Below are positions 1 through 6,707 of a stretch of 6,996 nt of DNA, piece by piece. The notes under the pieces are model-generated. The model was not told where the DNA came from, did not search any database, and saw only the letters and a program-made list of their open reading frames with translations. Within the stretch, counting starts at the first letter, position 1, and each line of letters starts with the position of its first letter. Origin of the DNA: Acidobacteriota bacterium. GTDB taxonomy: Bacteria; Acidobacteriota; Thermoanaerobaculia; Multivoradales; JAHZIX01. Location: the NCBI GenBank assembly GCA_020439725.1, contig JAGQSE010000785.1, positions 1-6,996 on the forward strand. Reading direction: 5' to 3'. Made by a program: the position numbers and the translations under genes.

Positions 1-278
1 TGACGGGGCCGGATCGACCCGCCGACGAAACCCGGATCCTGGTCGGGAATCGCTGGCTCAAGTCCTATCCCGGGAGCTTCAGCCGCGTGCGCGACGCCGA
101 CGGCCGCGAGCAGGCGATACCGATCGCCTGTGAGGCGGCGGACTTCATCGATGGCCGCCGGCCGCTTCGCCTCGATCTCCGTCACTACTTCGAACGCGAT
201 GCCGAGACCGGCGCGGTGCGGGTGGTCACCTCGCGCTTGGTCCGGGTTTACCTGCACCCCCGAGGAGACCGATCATGA
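1..278 (+). CDS. 3' end of an unidentified gene, probably a type III CRISPR-associated protein (partial, start outside window)
   Basis: An open frame enters from the left edge (first full codon at position 3) and ends at the TGA at 276-278, giving about 91 C-terminal residues. Its stop overlaps the ATG of the RAMP gene (ATGA at 275-278), so the two are co-transcribed and probably translationally coupled. The visible part contains WLKSYPGSFSR, then a charged stretch with LRLDLRHYFERD followed by RVVTSRLVRVYL, which looks like an alternating beta-strand C-terminus. No catalytic motif is visible. By position next to a TIGR03986 RAMP gene, and by the pattern of a reading strand, a Y-F-x-D acidic turn and a final hydrophobic strand, it could be a Csx19/TIGR03984-type small subunit of a type III (III-D-like) system. 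That identity is a context-led guess; the reading frame itself is well supported by codon use and the ATGA junction. An internal GTG at 87 is not the likely start because the frame is open to the window edge. Confidence 0.6.
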   Translation, partial: TGPDRPADETRILVGNRWLKSYPGSFSRVRDADGREQAIPIACEAADFIDGRRPLRLDLRHYFERDAETGAVRVVTSRLVRVYLHPRGDRS

Positions 279-2746
279 GCCGAGACCCCTTGAAGAAGCA
301 TCGCCAGGGCCCGCTTGCCGAAGGCGCCGGGACAGCCGCCCCGGAGGTCCCTTCGGTGTCCGGGCCGATCCACCATGTTTCCCCCGAGCGGAATCCGACC
401 ACGGCCCCCTACAACTTCGTGCCTTTGCCCGTGAAGGTGCTGTTCGCCGATGAGCTCACGGCGAGCTCGCCGATGACAGAGCCCTGGAAGCACCATCACG
501 AGTTCCTCGAGGGGCACCACAACGGCTGGATCGACCTCGACATCGAGACCCTGACCCCGCTCTTCACCCGGGGACCCCGCCGGCGCACCGGTGGCGGCTG
601 GGACCGCCCCGAAGCTCGTCTCCGACCGGCTCCCTACACCCTCCCCGACGGCCGGCCGGCAATCCCCGGCTCAAGCCTCCGCGGCATGGTGCGCAACCTC
701 TTCGAGATCCTCACCTTCTCGAAGCTGCAACCAGTGACCCGCCAAAAGCTCTTCTACCGGAGTGTAGGGATAGATCGCTTGGGCCGACACTATCGGAAAA
801 TCTTTGTTCAGGGGAGCGGACGCGTCCAAGGCGCAGCATCTCTCGCGCCCTCAAGGGGACAGAATCAATCCCGTCTCTTCATACGGGCAGGGTTCGTTCG
901 CTTCCAGGGGAAGAAGCGGATGATTCTGGAATGCGGCTTCGCCAGAGTCAGCCACCGCTTGCTCGAAAGGTTTTCTGGGACCGATTCTGTCTACGAACCG
1001 ATTGGGCTTACCGAGTTTCCGAGCTGGCGAGTTCAGCACCACAAGGTCTGCGTCGTACTCGAGGGCGGCGGCAATGGGCACCGTTCAGCTGGGGTTTCCA
1101 ACTCGCGGGTGCGACAGGCTCGATCGATCCAACGAGAGAAGATTCCGGGAAGCCTAGAGGCGACGGTGGTCGTAAGCGGCAAGATGGAGTCCAAGAGGAG
1201 GGAGTTCGTTTTCCTTCACGACGAGACGGGAGCGACGATCGAGATCCCCGACGATCTCTGGGACCGCTTCCACGATCCCGACCAGATTACCGGTTGGCAG
1301 CAGAAGGCCTTTCCGAGAGACAAGCCATTCCCCAACGCCCGAGCCGCCGACGGTCACCTGCGCGACGGAGAACCGATCTTCTTTCTCTGCGATCCCGTCG
1401 AAGTTTCGCCGGAGAACCCTTCCGGTCTCCGCTTCTTCGGTCGTGCCCAGATGTTCCGATTCCCCTATCCTCTCAGTCCCCGCGATCTGCTCCCGGAGGA
1501 CCATCGCGAAGCCCGTCTCGACCTGACCGAGGCGCTCTTCGGTCGCGTTGGTACCGAGGCGGGCGAGAAGGTCGACGCGATCAAGGGGCGGCTACGCTTC
1601 GAGGACGCCGTGATCGCCACCGCGGATCCGCAAGATTGTTTCGAAGACGAGATCGTCCCCGAGATCCTTTCCGCGCCCAACCCGACGTCCTACCAGCTCT
1701 ACCTGACCCAGAACTCCAACGCAGAGACACAGGGGCTGACGACCTACTTCGAGAACGATGTGACCACGCTTCGCGGACACAAACTGTACTGGCACCGCTG
1801 GGAAGAAAGCGAGGGCTTAGAACAGGTTCGGGCTCTCCGGGGTCAAGACCCGCAGGAGTACAAGAGACTCCTCGAAGACGTTCGGTCGGAGACCCCCAAG
1901 GACACCCAGCACACGTTGATTCAGCCGGTCAAGGCCAAGCAGCACTTCAAGGGGAAGATCCGCTTCGACAACCTGACCGACGTCGAGCTCGGCGCCCTGC
2001 TCTCCGCTCTCGACCTTCCGGAAACCTGCGCTCACAAGCTCGGCATGGGCAAGCCCCTAGGCCTGGGAAGCGTCCGAGTCAGCCCCACGGTGCACCTGGT
2101 GGACCGGAAGGCGCGGTATACCTCGTGGCTTGCCGATGGCACCAAGGACGAGGACACCGGTGCGGTGGTCGAAACCTTCACGGCGGCCATCCTCGAGCAC
2201 GCCCGAAAGAGCGGCGAAGCGATCCTCTCCGACAAGACCGGTCTCCGTTCGATCGCTCGGCTCGATGCGCTCTTCCATCTCCTCGAATGGAAGGACCGGC
2301 GCCCACCATCCGAGACCAGGCAAATGAAGCTCAAGCAATTCGAGGACCGCGACGTGCTGCCGGGGCCCCATGCGGTTGCCGGCTCTCCCGAGCCGGCGTG
2401 GACAGGCAAGGTACCGACAGCAGTCGATCCGCCAAAAACCGCCAACGGTCGCAGCGACCGACCCTCGAGGGGCACGGCGCCCTCATCGCTGCCACTTCCT
2501 TCCGAAGAGCCAAAGGCACGACCAGCGGAAGCCAAGCCGGTGCAAGCCGGCCAGGATCGCGACGGCCTTCTGGTCCGGGCTGGCGGGGGCGGATGGGGCG
2601 TCGAGATCGAAGGCGAGAACAGGATCGCTCAGATCGAGAACCCATCGAGCCTTCCGGAGTCCTCCAAGGAAGGCCAAGGGGTCAAGGTCTATGTTCGGGA
2701 AGCTAGCAAGAAGAAGTACTGGGTGCGGGTGGATGGGTTTCTGTGA
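275..2746 (+). CDS. TIGR03986 family CRISPR-associated RAMP protein (type III, Csm3/Cas7-like)
   Basis: This 823-residue protein belongs to the RAMP superfamily and is probably a backbone (Cas7/Csm3-like) subunit of a type III effector complex that binds crRNA. The first RAMP part has the family's APYNFVPLP opening (residues 44-52) and the loop AIPGSSLRGMVRNLFEIL (129-146). The second has GRLRFEDAVIA (438-448), NPTSYQLYLTQ (469-479), LRGHKLYWHR (499-508) and the glycine-rich loop HKLGMGKPLGLGSVRV (587-602). Two RAMP units in one chain, with these exact signatures, match TIGR03986. Residues about 695-760 are a Pro/Lys/Ala-rich, probably disordered linker leading to a small beta-rich C-terminal domain (764-823) that may bind nucleic acid. 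The ATG at 275 is supported by GAGGAG at 262-267 and by ATGA overlap with the preceding gene. Whether this subunit cleaves target RNA cannot be decided by eye. No cas10, cas6 or adaptation gene is in the window, so the rest of the locus should lie to the left. Confidence 0.9.
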   Translation: MSRDPLKKHRQGPLAEGAGTAAPEVPSVSGPIHHVSPERNPTTAPYNFVPLPVKVLFADELTASSPMTEPWKHHHEFLEGHHNGWIDLDIETLTPLFTRGPRRRTGGGWDRPEARLRPAPYTLPDGRPAIPGSSLRGMVRNLFEILTFSKLQPVTRQKLFYRSVGIDRLGRHYRKIFVQGSGRVQGAASLAPSRGQNQSRLFIRAGFVRFQGKKRMILECGFARVSHRLLERFSGTDSVYEPIGLTEFPSWRVQHHKVCVVLEGGGNGHRSAGVSNSRVRQARSIQREKIPGSLEATVVVSGKMESKRREFVFLHDETGATIEIPDDLWDRFHDPDQITGWQQKAFPRDKPFPNARAADGHLRDGEPIFFLCDPVEVSPENPSGLRFFGRAQMFRFPYPLSPRDLLPEDHREARLDLTEALFGRVGTEAGEKVDAIKGRLRFEDAVIATADPQDCFEDEIVPEILSAPNPTSYQLYLTQNSNAETQGLTTYFENDVTTLRGHKLYWHRWEESEGLEQVRALRGQDPQEYKRLLEDVRSETPKDTQHTLIQPVKAKQHFKGKIRFDNLTDVELGALLSALDLPETCAHKLGMGKPLGLGSVRVSPTVHLVDRKARYTSWLADGTKDEDTGAVVETFTAAILEHARKSGEAILSDKTGLRSIARLDALFHLLEWKDRRPPSETRQMKLKQFEDRDVLPGPHAVAGSPEPAWTGKVPTAVDPPKTANGRSDRPSRGTAPSSLPLPSEEPKARPAEAKPVQAGQDRDGLLVRAGGGGWGVEIEGENRIAQIENPSSLPESSKEGQGVKVYVREASKKKYWVRVDGFL

Positions 2747-2748
2747 GC

Positions 2749-2792
2749 AAGGGTGACCTTCTTGCTTGGGCTCGGTCCTTGGGGTGACCCAA
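2749..2792 (+). other. Two adjacent GTGA-loop hairpins just after the cas stop codon
   Basis: AAGG-GTGA-CCTT (2749-2760) and TTGGG-GTGA-CCCAA (2779-2792) are two perfect short stems, each capped by the same GTGA (GNRA-type) loop, starting 3 bases after the TGA of the RAMP gene. The first can also refold as AGCAAG...CTTGCT (2746-2766). There is no T-run after either stem, so they are not classical intrinsic terminators; they could mark the 3' end of the cas transcript. The stems are short and could be chance. Confidence 0.3.
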
Positions 2793-3069
2793 CACCTACG
2801 TTCCCTTCAGATCTCCCTTGACCAAAGCCCAGTGCCCGGGGGCTCGGCAGCCATCTTTCTCCCGGGGCCAACAGCACCACCAAATCGGGAACCAAGAGTG
2901 TAGGGGGACGCGAAACGGTGCGTGTGGCGCTGTTGAGATCCTCGCCGGATAACAGAGGTCCAGGAGTAACCGCTTCGTCGCCAGCCGCGCCCAGCAAGAA
3001 GCTCGGCTGAAGCGAGTTGTCAACGAATAGGGTCCCAAACAAGCGCAATCCTTGGGTTGGGAGCTCAAG

Positions 3070-3079
3070 GTCTTAAGAC
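3070..3079. promoter_or_regulatory. Perfect 10-bp palindrome upstream of the CBASS operon (possible operator)
   Basis: GTCTTAAGAC is a perfect inverted repeat centred about 48 bases before the CD-NTase start codon. A site of this size and position could bind a dimeric regulator. No regulator gene (for example a CapW/BrxR-type WYL repressor or a CapH-type HTH protein) is in the window, and a 10-bp palindrome can occur by chance, so the role is a guess. Confidence 0.25.
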
Positions 3080-3107
3080 GTCCAGGGCACCCGTTGCCCA
3101 TCTCTTA

Positions 3108-3113
3108 GAGAGG
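3108..3113 (+). promoter_or_regulatory. Ribosome-binding site of the CD-NTase gene
   Basis: GAGAGG lies 9 bases before the ATG at 3123 and fixes that start over the in-frame TTG at 3057, which would add 22 residues unlike the family and has no such site. The element also sits in a small inverted repeat (TCTC-TTA-GAGA, 3101-3111) that could partly mask it in the mRNA. Confidence 0.6.
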
Positions 3114-3122
3114 AATCACCTC

Positions 3123-4232
3123 ATGGCAAGCCTTCCAACCTACTTCAAGGACTTCCTTAGCAAGATCCGGCTCACCGAGGCTGTGCGAGAGAGCCTTCAA
3201 GAGGCCCATCGCGACCTTCGGGAGCGTCTAAACAACGACATCGACCTGAAGAAGATCGTCGAGGCCACTTTCCTTCAGGGAAGCTATCGCAGAAGCACGA
3301 TCGTCCGGCCCAAACCGGACGAGAAGGCGGATGTCGATGTGATCGTGATCACCACCCTCATACCCGGAGACTACGACCCACCGACCGACGCCCTGGAGCT
3401 CTTCCGGACCTTCCTGGACACTCACTACCGCAACAAGTGGCGGTTCCAAGGTCGTTCGATCGGAATCGCGTTGAACGAGGTCGACCTCGACCTGGTCATT
3501 ACCGCAATGCCTTCGGATTCGGTCAAAGCCCTGATGTCGTCTGGAGTCTTCTTCGGTACGGACGACCTCGAGATCCTCTCCGGCCAGCAACCACGCCTTC
3601 TGGCCCAGCTTCGAGAATTGAAGCTTGCCCAGCAGCAGAGCCAGACCCTCTTGATTCCAGACCGCGACGCCAACGCCTGGGAAGAAACCGACCCGGTGGC
3701 CCAACTTCTCTGGACCTGGGACAAGAACTCTAAGACTAACGGGCACTTCGTCAACGTCGTCAAGGCCCTCAAGTGGTGGCGTCGCGTTCACGCGCCCGAA
3801 TCGAAGCACCCCAAGAGCTACCCGCTTGAGCACCTTATCGGTGATTGCTGCTGCGACGGCATCTCCTCTGTCGCCGAGGGAGTGACCCTGACTCTAGAGA
3901 ACATCGTTACCGAGTTCGCGAGTGACGTCGCGATGGGACGAGTGCCGACCTGCCTGCGGGACCGGGGCGTGGATCAGGATGTCTTGAAGCGAGTCACGGC
4001 AGAGGAATTTTCCAAGTTCTACGACGACGCGGGCGCCGGTGCCGCCATTGCCCGCGCAGCGCTCGATCACGAGGACTCGGTGGAAAGCGCGAGACTCTGG
4101 CGGAAACTTCTGGGCGAGGAGTTCCCGGAGCCCGAGAAGAGCGACGGCGGCAACGACGAAGGCGGAAACACCCAAGGCGGCTACACGAAGCGCTCGGCTC
4201 CGACGAGCGTCGGCGGTGCCCGTTTCGGCTGA
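3123..4232 (+). CDS. CBASS cGAS/DncV-like nucleotidyltransferase (CD-NTase)
   Basis: This 369-residue enzyme is the sensor/synthase of a CBASS defence system. Upon phage infection such enzymes condense NTPs into a cyclic di- or trinucleotide messenger. The pol-beta-type active site is complete: FLQGSYRRST (50-59) carries the G53-S54 triphosphate-binding pair, ADVDVIV (69-75) carries metal ligands D70 and D72, and EVDLDLVITA (119-128) supplies the third acid at D121 or D123. An alpha-helical second domain follows, including LKWWRRVH (about residues 218-225) and a helix-rich C-terminal half. Residues about 338-369 are a flexible Gly/Ser/Thr-rich tail ending GGARFG, as expected for a CD-NTase whose C-terminus is joined to targets by Cap2. 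Clade and product nucleotide cannot be assigned by eye. The ATG at 3123 has GAGAGG 9 bases upstream. cap2 begins 10 bases after its stop, so the three genes form one operon. Confidence 0.93.
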   Translation: MASLPTYFKDFLSKIRLTEAVRESLQEAHRDLRERLNNDIDLKKIVEATFLQGSYRRSTIVRPKPDEKADVDVIVITTLIPGDYDPPTDALELFRTFLDTHYRNKWRFQGRSIGIALNEVDLDLVITAMPSDSVKALMSSGVFFGTDDLEILSGQQPRLLAQLRELKLAQQQSQTLLIPDRDANAWEETDPVAQLLWTWDKNSKTNGHFVNVVKALKWWRRVHAPESKHPKSYPLEHLIGDCCCDGISSVAEGVTLTLENIVTEFASDVAMGRVPTCLRDRGVDQDVLKRVTAEEFSKFYDDAGAGAAIARAALDHEDSVESARLWRKLLGEEFPEPEKSDGGNDEGGNTQGGYTKRSAPTSVGGARFG

Positions 4233-4242
4233 AAGGCGAAAG

Positions 4243-6081
4243 GTGGAGCCGAATGACAACCTCCGAGCGGGGAGACGAGCCCTCGAGCATGTCGATCACT
4301 GTCGGATCGACCAGGACCTCTGGTGGCAGCCTCAGAAGGAAGTCTGGGTCCTCAAGATTTCCTTACGGATCGCAAATGGGAGCAACGTCCTGGTTCCGGC
4401 GGTCTCGCGATGGTTCGTTCTCCTCGCTCCCTCCTACCCACTCGGCAAGATCGACTTCATGCCGGCCAAGAAGGGCAGTCTTACGGTCACCTTTCCGCAC
4501 CAAGCGTACAATGCTGCGGGTGCCAAAGAACTTCCGTGGCGGTCAGGCCGTCTGTGCCTTGAAGACGGCAATGCCTCCTTGGAGAGGCTGGGTAGCTCCC
4601 CGGAGCCTATGGGGCAGATTTCACGCCTGCTCTGGCTCACACGCCGAGCTATCCGCTGGCTCGAGCTGGCGGCGAGTGATGGGCTCCGTCAGAATGGCGA
4701 TCCCTTTGAGCTGCCGGCCCTGCCGACAAATGCGTCACCCTTGGTCGCCTTCGATGAAAGCTCGCAGAGCTTTGCGCAATGGAACGAGGCAGGGGCCACC
4801 TCTGGATACTGCCGTTTCGAACAGGCGCCATCGAAGTCGAAGGTCTTGGTCGTTTCAGCATTCGAAAACGAGCGGCACGAGGTCATTGCTCATTTTTCCT
4901 GGGGCTCGTGGCTCGAAGACCGAGGCAAGGAAGTGGCGGACGGCATCTGGATTCGACTGAGTAGGCCGCTGTACCAACAGCCGTGGGAAATTCCAGGAAG
5001 CTGGAAGGATCTGTCAGTAGCCTGTGCGGATCAGGGGGTGAGCCTTCTCGAAGTCCTCAGGAAGCTTGTAGGACGCCTGCGAGATCACGGTAACTCGAAA
5101 CAGGGTTGGGCGCAAAGACTTCTCTTGCTGGGGTTCCCCGTTCCACGCGAGATCGGTGGGACAGCTGAGCGCCTTCACTGGCTCGCAGTTCACCTTCCTC
5201 GCCTGGCGGCTGGTGATGACTTCAGCAATGGCTTCAGAAAGAACGAGATGGGTTACTGGGCGACGGATCGCAGGAATCTCTCAGGCAGCAAACGCGTCCG
5301 ATGGCTGGAAACGGCTTGTTGGAGCGGCGAGGAGCTCGAAGGCCGTGGTCGTTCTTCGATGGAGTTGCGCTCCGCTAGTGTCGTCATCATTGGGGCGGGC
5401 GCACTCGGCAGCTGCCTTGCGGAACTTCTGGTGCGGCAGGGGAATCGCTCTCTGCTTATCATCGATCAAGAGAAGCTAGAGGCCGGGAACCTTGTCCGGC
5501 ACGTCCTGACGCTGGAAGACATAGGTATTGCAAAGGCGCCTGCCCTCGCCGATCATCTCAATACGGTCTCCCCTCACTGCCGGATCCATGGGGTGGAGAG
5601 CTCGCTCGTGTCTCTTTCGGAGGAGGAGAGGTCGGCACTCTCGAGTGCTGAGGTCGTGATCGACTGTACCGGGAGCGACTCAGTCCTCCGCTTCCTCTCG
5701 GAACTGAGAGGTGATAAAGAACACCTCATGTTTTCGCTATCGCTCGGAGCATACGGAAGGCGAATCTACTGCTTTTTTGCGCGCGGCCTCACCTTCCCCT
5801 GGGACGAGTTCGCGTCTGCTATCAGATCCTGGCTGCAATCGCCTAGTGAGGTTGTCGCACCCGGGGACCTCCACCGCGGGCTCGGATGCTGGCATCCAGC
5901 TCTTCCCGTACGCCTCGATGCGGTGTGGATGGCAGCTGTTGTGGGTCTTCGATGCCTGGAAACCGATCTCCAAAAGCCATCGGCCTACCCTCACCTCAGC
6001 GTCTTCGATCAGACGCCAGACTCCGATGGGTTCCCTTTTCTCAGACGACTGGCCGGACCTGAAGGCGCCGGAGATGGCTAA
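4243..6081 (+). CDS. cap2: Cap2: E2-E1 ubiquitin-transfer-like fusion of type II CBASS
   Basis: The 612-residue product is the CBASS conjugating enzyme that adenylates the CD-NTase C-terminus, carries it as a thioester and joins it to target proteins, which primes the synthase. The N-terminal part is E2-like: YPLGKIDFMPAK (65-76), FPHQAYN and GRLCLED, with C105 as the E2 cysteine. After a long middle region (about 110-375) comes a ThiF/E1 adenylation domain: VVIIGAGALGS (380-390, nucleotide loop), IIDQEKLEAGNLVRH with D408, N416 and R419, K431, and VVIDCTGS with D474. C549 in HRGLGCWHP is the probable E1 cysteine. Both cysteines fall close to the positions I recall for V. cholerae Cap2 (109 and 548). 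The GTG at 4243 is chosen because it lies 10 bases after the CD-NTase stop, has GAAAGG at 4231-4236, and gives normal family length; upstream in-frame sequence overlaps the CD-NTase gene and is not E2-like. Confidence 0.93.
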   Translation: MEPNDNLRAGRRALEHVDHCRIDQDLWWQPQKEVWVLKISLRIANGSNVLVPAVSRWFVLLAPSYPLGKIDFMPAKKGSLTVTFPHQAYNAAGAKELPWRSGRLCLEDGNASLERLGSSPEPMGQISRLLWLTRRAIRWLELAASDGLRQNGDPFELPALPTNASPLVAFDESSQSFAQWNEAGATSGYCRFEQAPSKSKVLVVSAFENERHEVIAHFSWGSWLEDRGKEVADGIWIRLSRPLYQQPWEIPGSWKDLSVACADQGVSLLEVLRKLVGRLRDHGNSKQGWAQRLLLLGFPVPREIGGTAERLHWLAVHLPRLAAGDDFSNGFRKNEMGYWATDRRNLSGSKRVRWLETACWSGEELEGRGRSSMELRSASVVIIGAGALGSCLAELLVRQGNRSLLIIDQEKLEAGNLVRHVLTLEDIGIAKAPALADHLNTVSPHCRIHGVESSLVSLSEEERSALSSAEVVIDCTGSDSVLRFLSELRGDKEHLMFSLSLGAYGRRIYCFFARGLTFPWDEFASAIRSWLQSPSEVVAPGDLHRGLGCWHPALPVRLDAVWMAAVVGLRCLETDLQKPSAYPHLSVFDQTPDSDGFPFLRRLAGPEGAGDG

Positions 6082-6568
6082 CTTCATCTCCAAAGACGGT
6101 CGGTTCGGGTGCCGCCTCGGGTCTACTTGCCTTCGGAGGCTAGAACTCGAAAGGCAGGCGGCTTGGCCACGAGAAACGGGCGGGATCCTGCTCGGTTTCT
6201 ACAACGCCTCTTTAGACCTCGCCACGATCACCATGGTGGAACCCGCCCCACCCGACTCCAGGTCGGGTAAGTTCAGCTTCGCTCGAGGCATCCATGGCCT
6301 CGCGCTGACGATCTCCCGTGCATGGTCCTCGAAGACCATCCGGAAACGTTACTATCTTGGCGAATGGCACACTCACCCAGACGGCCCGCCGGTGCCGAGT
6401 CCGCAGGACATATATCAGATGAAGGCCGTGGCGCAGGATCCTGGTTACCACTGCCCGGAGCCCTTGCTCATTATCCTCGGCGGTAGTAGATCCCGATTGA
6501 CTCCAGGAGTCTTTGTCTTTCCTGGGGCACTCGAGATGGTAGAGCTCTATAAGGCGGGTGCAACATGA
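6074..6568 (+). CDS. cap3: Cap3: JAB/JAMM metalloprotease (deconjugase) of type II CBASS
   Basis: This 164-residue protein is a zinc-dependent isopeptidase of the JAB/JAMM (MPN+) family that removes the CD-NTase from its conjugates and so opposes Cap2. The full motif is present: E34 in PRETGGILLGFY, then WHTHPDGPPVPSPQD with zinc ligands H99 and H101, S109 and D112, matching HxHx7Sx2D exactly. There is no signal peptide or membrane segment; it acts in the cytoplasm. The ATG at 6074 overlaps the cap2 stop by 8 bases and has GAAGG at 6061-6065 with an 8-base spacer, which indicates translational coupling. The in-frame ATG at 6026 would add 16 residues and has no good ribosome-binding site, so it is less likely. 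Length is normal for Cap3. The frame upstream of 6026 is a shadow of cap2. No further gene of the operon can be seen downstream. Confidence 0.93.
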   Translation: MANFISKDGRFGCRLGSTCLRRLELERQAAWPRETGGILLGFYNASLDLATITMVEPAPPDSRSGKFSFARGIHGLALTISRAWSSKTIRKRYYLGEWHTHPDGPPVPSPQDIYQMKAVAQDPGYHCPEPLLIILGGSRSRLTPGVFVFPGALEMVELYKAGAT

Positions 6569-6630
6569 ACAAGGAAAGGGCGGCCAACTGCTCGGTGGGC
6601 TCTCTGGGGTCGGTCCGGCTTTGGAGGAGG

Positions 6631-6660
6631 CCAGGGGCAGATGCAAGCTCATCTCCCCGG
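6631..6660 (+). terminator. Strong bulged hairpin after cap3 (possible transcript end)
   Basis: GGGG-(C)-AGATG pairs with CATCTCCCC around a CAAGCT loop (6634-6658), and outer CC/GG pairs extend it with one more bulge. It begins about 63 bases after the cap3 stop. There is no U-tract after it, so it is not a textbook intrinsic terminator; it may mark or protect the 3' end of the CBASS mRNA and separate it from the CRISPR array. The rest of 6569-6707 shows nothing recognisable. Confidence 0.3.
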
Positions 6661-6707
6661 AAACCCACCCGAAACCCCAGTCGCGTGAAGCACTTTCAAG
6701 GAACGCC

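Larger units (their letters stand above)
2747..3122. other. Gene-free interval between the cas gene and the CBASS operon
   Basis: This 376-base stretch has no open frame with recognisable protein features. The minus-strand frames here (about 2689-3048 and 2796-3101) are low-complexity and match no family I recognise. It contains two small hairpins just after the cas stop codon, a 10-bp palindrome at 3070-3079 and the ribosome-binding site of the CD-NTase gene. No clear sigma-70 promoter pair is visible, although the CBASS operon must start transcription somewhere here unless it is read through from the cas operon. In many type II CBASS operons this position, just 5' of the CD-NTase, holds the effector gene; none is seen. 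Confidence 0.6.

Noticed and set aside
931..2706. 591-codon + frame overlapping the RAMP gene
   Set aside because: Arg/Pro/Ser-rich shadow in another frame of a GC-rich gene; the overlapping frame carries clear RAMP motifs.
2689..3101. Minus-strand frames in the gap as a possible effector or effector remnant
   Set aside because: No membrane, nuclease, phospholipase, SAVED or TIR motif, no ribosome-binding site, and composition typical of non-coding frames.
3057..3122. TTG-initiated 22-residue N-terminal extension of the CD-NTase
   Set aside because: The ATG at 3123 has a good ribosome-binding site and gives the expected N-terminus; the extension crosses that site.
3228..3833. 201-codon minus-strand frame opposite the CD-NTase gene
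   Set aside because: Antisense shadow of a well-conserved catalytic domain, with no recognisable features of its own.
4253..4960. ATG-started 235-codon frame overlapping cap2
   Set aside because: Ser/Arg-rich shadow; the E2-like motifs, including GRLCLED, lie in the frame starting at GTG 4243.
6026..6073. Upstream ATG for cap3 adding 16 residues
   Set aside because: No ribosome-binding site, and the extra residues fall wholly inside cap2; the ATG at 6074 is better placed.
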